DNA from: JAJPHI01 sp035541875
Lineage (GTDB): Bacteria; Desulfobacterota; Binatia; Binatales; Binataceae
Assembly (NCBI GenBank): GCA_035541875.1
Contig: DATKML010000047.1
Coordinates: forward strand, 14,332-78,331
Direction: 5' to 3'
Length of the DNA: 64,000 bases
In this document: piece after piece, positions 58,857 to 64,000 of the stretch
Layout: every line of letters begins with the position of its first letter
How positions within the stretch are numbered: position 1 is the first letter of the stretch
The notes under the pieces: generated by a model
The model's database searches: none
What the model was told of the DNA's origin: nothing
Seen by the model: the letters and a program-made list of their open reading frames with translations, nothing else
Program-made: the position numbers and the translations under genes

Positions 58857-61766
58857 TCAGGATGCGTTGCGGGAAAGTGCCGAGGCTTCCATGCGCTTAA
58901 GTAGCGCCGCCGCATCACGGAGTATAGGAGTATCGAAACCTTCAGAGAATTCGCCGTATATCTTGGCCAGCCTGGCATGAGCCTCTTCAAATCGACGGCT
59001 GTCTTCCAGAAGGTGAGCGAGGTGACTAGTCGTCTCAAGCTCTTGCGCCTTGTCGTTCTGCGTTCGCGCCACCCGGATTGCTTCTTCAAGGCACTGTCGC
59101 GCGATGGCTTGGTTTTGATTGTTTTGATTCAGTAGTAATAGACCTTTCAACTGAAGTAGCCATGGAATAAAGTTTCGACGGTCGCAACTGCTTTCTCTCT
59201 CAAGTGCTTTCGCAATGGCCTCAAGACCCTTTTCGCTCTCGTCTATATGCCAATAGGCCTCGGCTAACAAGGCTAGACCATGAGGTCTGTGGTTTTTTCC
59301 GCTGACAAGGCCTTCACGGATGAGAGCGATCCCCGCCTCAAAGAGGCCCTTCCTAATCATCATTCCTCCTCGCCCTATCATCGCGTCTTCGAGCAACTCC
59401 TCGAAGCCGTATCTGGTACAAAGTTCAGATTCCTCTTCCCAAAGCCGCTCCGCGTTATCGCGATCCCCAATATCCATAAATCGCACGGCAGCGGAACCAA
59501 GGACCCAGGAGAGCGTGTATGGATGGGCCAACTCTCGAGCTAATGCAAGTCCTTCGGCTGTTTTTGCTAGGGCCCGATCGAAGCTACCCAACCTATGAAG
59601 AACCACGGCAGCAAGAAGAAGCGCCGTTGGACCAGGATCTTGGATAAAGCCATAGCGGCCGGATCTCGAGCGATCGTAAAGAGCAATGCATTGCTCCAGG
59701 TGCTCGTAAGCGGCCTCGTTTTCTCCTAGGTCCGAGAAAATGATGCCCATGGAGTAGTGTGCCCACAGCGTATTCGGAGAGTCGTGTGTGCGTTCGGCGA
59801 AGTGTAGCAACCGTTCTGCAATCTCGAGCGCCAAGCGTAACTGTCCACGATTGAAGTAAACCGATATTAATCCACCGAGCGTTGCAGGTACCGCTCGCTT
59901 TTCGGTTTCTCCCAGCGTCTCGCATATTTGTCGAGCTTTGTTGGAAGCACGCTCCACTTCTGCTGATGTGTAGCCGGTAGTGGCGATCAAAGGTGCCTGT
60001 AAATAATTGTACAGTTTGAGTTCCTGCCGAGCCCGCTCACGGCCTGCTGGCAGGATGTCTACGATTCCTAGCGCCGCCCTAAAATGAGCTATTGCTTCGT
60101 TGCTTGCTGAGCGACTCAAGGCGTGACGCCCTGCAGCTTCGAAGAAATGGAGTGCTTTGGCGTTCTGCCTTGCGCAGTTGTAGTGGTGTGCTAGCTCAGC
60201 AGCGATTTCGTCTATACCTTCGCCGAATGCCTCCTCCTGCCGTTCAGCTATGCGACGATGAAACTCAATTCGCTGGCTAATCGGAACACGGCTGTAAAGC
60301 ACCTCGCCATATAAGGCATGTTTGAAGCGGAAGCTGCTCGAGACCGCTCCGTCTGGCCAATTGGCGATACCTGACGGTTGGATGAAATCCTCGCTTCGGG
60401 CGAGCCGCGCCAAGGAGCCTTCTACTTCACCCACTTCCTGTAGTAGCACCGCTGCGAGGCCGGCACCGCAAAACTCCATCCCAACAACGCTAGCAGCTTC
60501 TAGGAGGCGCTGATCTGCAGCTTCAAGCCTTTCCAAGTTGCGCTCGATCAACCGTTGAAGACTGGGTGGCACCTCCAATTGTCCTGCTAGCAGGTCCGAA
60601 GTCCCTAGCGCCGACAAGAGGTTCACCATGTTCACCATGAAGAGCGGATTGCCCTCGGTTCGTTGGTGGATTGCATGCGCGACGGCTTCCAAAGAATGCG
60701 GACGTTCATCCGCGAAGCGGTTCTCCAAATATTCTCCGATCTCATGTGCGCTAAGCAGTGACGGACGTATTTCTTCACAACACTGATGAAGGTCGAGCTC
60801 GTCTTTCATCGACCTCAGGGGATGGCGATCTTTCGCCCTTAGTTCCGCGGTGCGATAGGTGCCGATCACCAAAAGGCGAGCAGGATCCGACCTTCGAGCG
60901 ATCATTGCGATTAACTCCAGGGTCGAGAAATCGCTCCACTGCAAGTCTTCGATCGCCAAAATTACTGGTCGTTCAAGCGTTAGTACCTCAAGCGCCTGAG
61001 TCATTTCGCGGAGCATCCGCAATCGAGTCGGCGTATCATCCGCACGGCCCGCTTTGTCCTGTTCGTCGGCACTGATTAGGGATGGCATCTGCTTGAGCCA
61101 GGTTGGCGCATGTTGCTTAAGTACCAAGAGGACCCGGTTATTTTCCGTTTGATGACAAAGCCTGTTCAATGCCTCCAGCACTGGCATATAGGGTTCGCCG
61201 GCGCCGTATTGCTCTATACATTGACCTTCAGCGATATACATCGCGCCTGCCGAAAGAGCGTCTAGGAACGAACGGAGCAAAACCGTTTTTCCGATCCCTG
61301 CCTCGCCCGACAAAAAGAGAACAGCGCGTTGACCCTGCAGCGCGCGTTCGTAACAAGCCCGCATCTGTTCAAGCTCAGATTCGCGGCCGACAACAACTTG
61401 CTCGGAATGCCTTCTTGGCGAATCTGGAGTCCTAGCGCCAGGCGACGGGAGCGTAAGCGACGCTACAAACCGATACCCCCGTCTTGGAACCGTTTCTATG
61501 ATCTTTGGGGATCTGGCCGAGTCGCCCATAGCTTTGCGCAGCTCAGCGACGCAGACCGCGGGAAGGGAGTCGCTCACTACGACATCAGGCCAAATCGCAT
61601 CCAGCAACTGCTCCTTGGTTACCAATTGCCCGGCACGATCCGCCATGTAGACCAGCAACTCAAAGGTTTTTCGCCTTAAGTAGAGCTTCTCTCGATGTCG
61701 CCAGAGCTGCGCGTTACTCCGATCGAGAAGAAATGGAGGAAAGACCAGCTCTGGGCGATCAGGCAT
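58857..61766 (-). CDS. Large regulator: OmpR-type wHTH - AAA ATPase - TPR
   Basis: The 969-aa cytoplasmic protein has three parts. The N-terminal winged helix (~8-105) reads LYLRRKTFELLVYMADRAGQ then IIETVPRRGYRFVASL, an OmpR/CadC-type DNA-binding domain. An ATPase follows with Walker A FLSGEAGIGKTVLLRSFLDA (~154-173) and Walker B-like VILAIEDLQWSD (~270). The remaining ~450 residues are TPR-like helical repeats (EAIAHFRAALGIVDILPAGR, ALEIAERLLHFAERTHDSPN). This is the architecture of large adenylate-cyclase-associated or AfsR-like signalling regulators. Codon use and AT-richer stretches differ from the window's core genes, which fits transferred DNA. Confidence 0.87.
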   Translation of the reverse strand: MPDRPELVFPPFLLDRSNAQLWRHREKLYLRRKTFELLVYMADRAGQLVTKEQLLDAIWPDVVVSDSLPAVCVAELRKAMGDSARSPKIIETVPRRGYRFVASLTLPSPGARTPDSPRRHSEQVVVGRESELEQMRACYERALQGQRAVLFLSGEAGIGKTVLLRSFLDALSAGAMYIAEGQCIEQYGAGEPYMPVLEALNRLCHQTENNRVLLVLKQHAPTWLKQMPSLISADEQDKAGRADDTPTRLRMLREMTQALEVLTLERPVILAIEDLQWSDFSTLELIAMIARRSDPARLLVIGTYRTAELRAKDRHPLRSMKDELDLHQCCEEIRPSLLSAHEIGEYLENRFADERPHSLEAVAHAIHQRTEGNPLFMVNMVNLLSALGTSDLLAGQLEVPPSLQRLIERNLERLEAADQRLLEAASVVGMEFCGAGLAAVLLQEVGEVEGSLARLARSEDFIQPSGIANWPDGAVSSSFRFKHALYGEVLYSRVPISQRIEFHRRIAERQEEAFGEGIDEIAAELAHHYNCARQNAKALHFFEAAGRHALSRSASNEAIAHFRAALGIVDILPAGRERARQELKLYNYLQAPLIATTGYTSAEVERASNKARQICETLGETEKRAVPATLGGLISVYFNRGQLRLALEIAERLLHFAERTHDSPNTLWAHYSMGIIFSDLGENEAAYEHLEQCIALYDRSRSGRYGFIQDPGPTALLLAAVVLHRLGSFDRALAKTAEGLALARELAHPYTLSWVLGSAAVRFMDIGDRDNAERLWEEESELCTRYGFEELLEDAMIGRGGMMIRKGLFEAGIALIREGLVSGKNHRPHGLALLAEAYWHIDESEKGLEAIAKALERESSCDRRNFIPWLLQLKGLLLLNQNNQNQAIARQCLEEAIRVARTQNDKAQELETTSHLAHLLEDSRRFEEAHARLAKIYGEFSEGFDTPILRDAAALLKRMEASALSRNAS

Positions 61767-61993
61767 TTTCTAGCAAACGAGTTTGAATAAAAACTGAATA
61801 AACATTTTAAGACAACCTCTGCATAACTGTCTAGTAAATAGCTGTCCAGATTGGATTCGTACTATGGGAATTCGCAAATCGTCCTGTGTTCTGGTTGATT
61901 AAGCCGTCTTCGAGCCAGCCAGACTGGGTGTCTAAGCATCTTTATGCTTCATTGGAAGTGTTTAGAGCTTCATAACTGCAACTTTGCCGGAGC
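61767..61993. other. Divergent, AT-rich intergenic region
   Basis: It separates the wHTH-AAA-TPR gene (minus) from the LuxR-like gene (plus) and should carry both promoters. It is visibly richer in A and T than the rest. No specific box could be assigned with confidence. Confidence 0.45.
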
Positions 61994-62596
61994 ATGCCCC
62001 ATATGGTGTCCATAACGAAATCGCTAAGCGCAGAAACGGGAATAGCCCCAAGACAGCCTCGCCCGCTGCAGCGCAAAGATAGAGCAATGACGTGGCACGC
62101 TGTTGTGACGGCAGATCTTCAGGGCAGGATATTGACCCAGAATCATACAGCGCAACGATTAATACTAACGTATTTCGAAGAAGAGGCCTCAGACGATTCG
62201 CTGCCCGCCAGGGTCATGCGATTCGCCGATAATGAAAGAGCCAGATTGCTTAGCTTAAGAGGCGCAGCCGCACCAAATCATTCCTTGAGGGTTGAGCACG
62301 ATGGCCAGGTATTGGAGGTCGCAATCGCGATCCAGAGTGATGGCTATGTGCTTACTCTCCGAGAAGAAAGCGACACGCCCGGCAATCACCAGACGAGAAC
62401 GCTTGGCCTGAGTAAGCGAGAGGCCGAGGTGCTGCATTTTGTGGCCTTGGGAAAGACCAATTGGGAGATCGCAATCATTTTAGGTATCAGCCGACTGACC
62501 GTCGGGAAGCATATGGAGCACATCCTTGAGCGTCTCGGCGTCGAGACCCGGACAGCAGCTGCTGCGGTTGCGATTGAAGCCCGCAACGCAACTTAA
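61994..62596 (+). CDS. LuxR/GerE-type regulator with PAS-like domain
   Basis: The 200-aa product has an N-terminal half resembling a PAS sensor (AVVTADLQGRILTQNHTAQR, then HDGQVLEVAIAIQSDGYVLT). The C-terminal GerE HTH reads LGLSKREAEVLHFVALGKTN-WEIAIILGISRLTVGKHMEH-ILERLGVETRTAA. The start may be ATG 61994 or ATG 62087, which leaves about 169 aa. It is divergent from the large wHTH-AAA-TPR regulator, so the two may regulate each other or a lost cargo. Confidence 0.83.
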   Translation: MPHMVSITKSLSAETGIAPRQPRPLQRKDRAMTWHAVVTADLQGRILTQNHTAQRLILTYFEEEASDDSLPARVMRFADNERARLLSLRGAAAPNHSLRVEHDGQVLEVAIAIQSDGYVLTLREESDTPGNHQTRTLGLSKREAEVLHFVALGKTNWEIAIILGISRLTVGKHMEHILERLGVETRTAAAAVAIEARNAT

Positions 62597-62748
62597 GCGT
62601 CGACCTGCGTTCCACGTATCCCTAATCTCCGTCGAAACCCTGATGACCTGCTCTTTGCCAATCGTGTCCCCTGCACTCCCGCCTTCCCACCAGCAGACGT
62701 TAGACTATCGGTGAAATACCAACATCCGGAAAGATCACTGCAGCTCTT

Positions 62749-63780
62749 CTAGTGCGGCTGTTTTCCGTAGCCGGTAAGAAATACGCTTTGAGGCTCGCCT
62801 TTCGCGTTGTCGGTGACAAGCACTGCACCTGATTGGCGAGTTGCGACATTTGGCTTAAAGGTCACGGAGATCGAGCAAGCCGCCCCAACACTTAGACTAA
62901 GAGGACAGTCGTTAGTCTCAGTAAAGGCCGACGAATCACTCGAGATCATCTCAATCTGCACTGGGACACTACGATGCTTATTTTCGCCCTTCAAATTGTA
63001 AATTTTGATCGTCTTGCTTTTGCTTGACGAGCCGACGAACGTTCTCGCAAAGATGAGGGATTTAGGAACAGCTCGAAGCATTGCGGACACCGGCGTCGCC
63101 GTGGGAGTCGGCGTTGGCGTTAGGGTTGGTGTAGGCGTGGAAGTGGGGCAAATGGCCGGCGGCATCGCTGTAGGTGATGCCTCTGGTGTTGCGCCCGAAG
63201 GAGTTGGTGTAGGCGGAACTTGATCGAACGCCAGAACTCGGTTGTTAAAGAAATCCGCGACCAGAACACGTTCCGAAGTATCCACCGCTACATCGGTTGG
63301 ATAGCACAAGGTGCCGCTACTCGGAGCGGTGCCAAACCCCGCTGAGTCGCAGCTATTAGCTGTGAAGCTTCCATTCTGGCCAAGTACAAAGTCGGCTGTC
63401 GTATCAGTCGTGAGAGGACTCACATATTCAAGAATCCGGTGGTTCTGTTGATCAGCAACCCACAAGTTATCCGATTTGTCGACGGCTACGCCTGAGAGAG
63501 AAAGCGTTCCGCTAGTGCCATAGAGACACAAGCTATCCGCACTTATTGTGGAAGCATCCGCTCCGTTGCAAAATCTTGTTGTAAAGTTGCCCTGTTGGCC
63601 AAACACGTGGCTTGCAGCAATCACTCCGGTCGTCAAGGGACTGTCGTATTCGAGCACGCGGTTGCTTTCCATATCTGCCACATAGAGATTACCAGCACTA
63701 TCCAAGGCAATGCCGCTAGGGAATCTCTGCACAGGTCGGGGAGCGGAAAGATTGGCTGAAAGTGGTGATAATAAGCAGGT
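62749..63780 (-). pseudogene. NHL-repeat / choice-of-anchor protein, 5'-truncated by an IS
   Basis: The open frame runs from 63780 (no start; a stop follows at once upstream) to 62749. It has at least three NHL repeats (PSGIALDSAGNLYVADMESN, SLSGVAVDKSDNLWVADQQN and a third). A Pro/Thr linker with TPTPTLTPTPTPTATP follows. An ASH-like anchor domain (PKSLIFARTFVGSSSKSKTI, SISVTFKPNVATRQSGAVLV) ends it. The normal family starts with a signal peptide, missing here. The GTG at 63732 is internal. An IS5-type element immediately upstream explains the loss. Confidence 0.75.
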
Positions 63781-64000
63781 TCAACGAAGGGCAGTTGAGT
63801 AGTAATTGGTCCGGCGATGAGCGCCCGCGCGACGGCGTACGGCTCGAAGTTTCCTCACAACGCACAGCTGGCCCCTGCGGGGAGCAGTTGTCTGCGGACC
63901 TGGTAGAGATTGGCCAGGGCGAACATGGTCTGCGCGCGGGCCAGGTTCTTGGCCAGACCGCGGTAGCGCACTTTGGTGAAGCCCCACAGCTGCTTGACGA
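63781..64000 (-). mobile_element. Right end of an IS5-family insertion sequence
   Basis: The transposase end (63855 onward) and about 75 bp of flanking DNA run to the junction with the NHL reading frame near 63760-63781. The terminal inverted repeat cannot be defined because the other end lies outside the window. Confidence 0.7.
63855..64000 (-). CDS. IS5-family transposase (C-terminal fragment, cut by window)
   Basis: The minus frame ending at a TGA (63857-63855) reads VKQLWGFTKVRYRGLAKNLA then RAQTMFALANLYQVRRQLLP. FTKVRYRGLAKN...FALANL is the signature of the DDE transposase tail of IS5-group elements. The N-terminus and catalytic residues are outside the window. Confidence 0.9.
   Translation of the reverse strand, partial: VKQLWGFTKVRYRGLAKNLARAQTMFALANLYQVRRQLLPAGASCAL

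Noticed and set aside
63060..63215. Short tandem repeats as a CRISPR-like array
   Set aside because: They are codons of the Thr-Pro linker in the NHL protein; no spacer/repeat structure exists. No CRISPR array was seen anywhere in the window.

Overview
The window reads as chromosomal DNA of a GC-rich, Gram-negative soil- or sediment-type bacterium. It carries many lipoproteins with lipoboxes, an AcrA/AcrB-type pump, and frequent GTG and TTG starts. The repertoire is rich in CoA-ester metabolism and also has a DUF1329 protein, a YCF48 protein paired with an RND permease, a CmcJ-like oxygenase and a P450. This mix fits uncultured deltaproteobacteria-like lineages such as Binatota. The lineage is an inference from gene content; no rRNA gene is present.

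Layout. 1-4.2 kb (minus): proton-translocating transhydrogenase pntAA-pntAB-pntB (pntB cut by the window edge), a tandem pair of 122-aa unknown proteins and a small dimeric-barrel-like protein. 4.4-6.5 kb (plus): DUF4410 lipoprotein, S1/P1 nuclease, small lipoprotein. 6.5-11 kb (minus): rdgB, ddl, a methyltransferase, guaB behind a hairpin-rich leader, and a 38-aa Lys-rich histone-like protein. 11.2-19.4 kb (plus): FtsB-like protein, TPR lipoprotein, SDR, acyl-CoA dehydrogenase, two MaoC-type hydratases, a GH57 protein and acetyl-CoA synthetase. 19.5-28.5 kb: MDR dehydrogenase, CitE-like lyase, HbpS-like secreted protein, and a striking group made of a CmcJ-like oxygenase and a 1060-aa acyl-CoA synthetase/VOC fusion (minus), divergent from a cytochrome P450 (plus). 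28.6-34.5 kb (plus): ctaA-ctaB, DUF1329, tyrS, alpha/beta hydrolase. 34.6-46.7 kb: secreted and lipoproteins, YCF48-RND operon, PgdA-like deacetylase, Ni/Co transporter, patatin, quinone oxidoreductase, PEGA and DUF2846 proteins.

46.8-53.4 kb: an IS110 remnant, an alcohol dehydrogenase, then a compact operon XRE regulator - NfeD - flotillin - PspA - unknown with a near-consensus promoter overlapping an inverted repeat, followed by a decayed sigma-54-type AAA+ regulator. 53.5-57.9 kb: RND efflux adaptor and pump. At 58.0 kb lies tRNA-Lys(UUU). Beyond it the content changes to accessory DNA: a mostly empty stretch, a large wHTH-AAA-TPR regulator, a LuxR-type regulator, and an NHL/anchor-domain gene cut by an IS5-type transposase at the window end.

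The candidates for an undescribed system are (1) the acyl-CoA synthetase-linker-VOC fusion with its oxygenase and P450 neighbours and (2) the XRE/NfeD/flotillin/PspA cassette. Two identical TetR-type palindromes, upstream of the CitE-like and DUF1329 genes, suggest a shared regulator encoded elsewhere.
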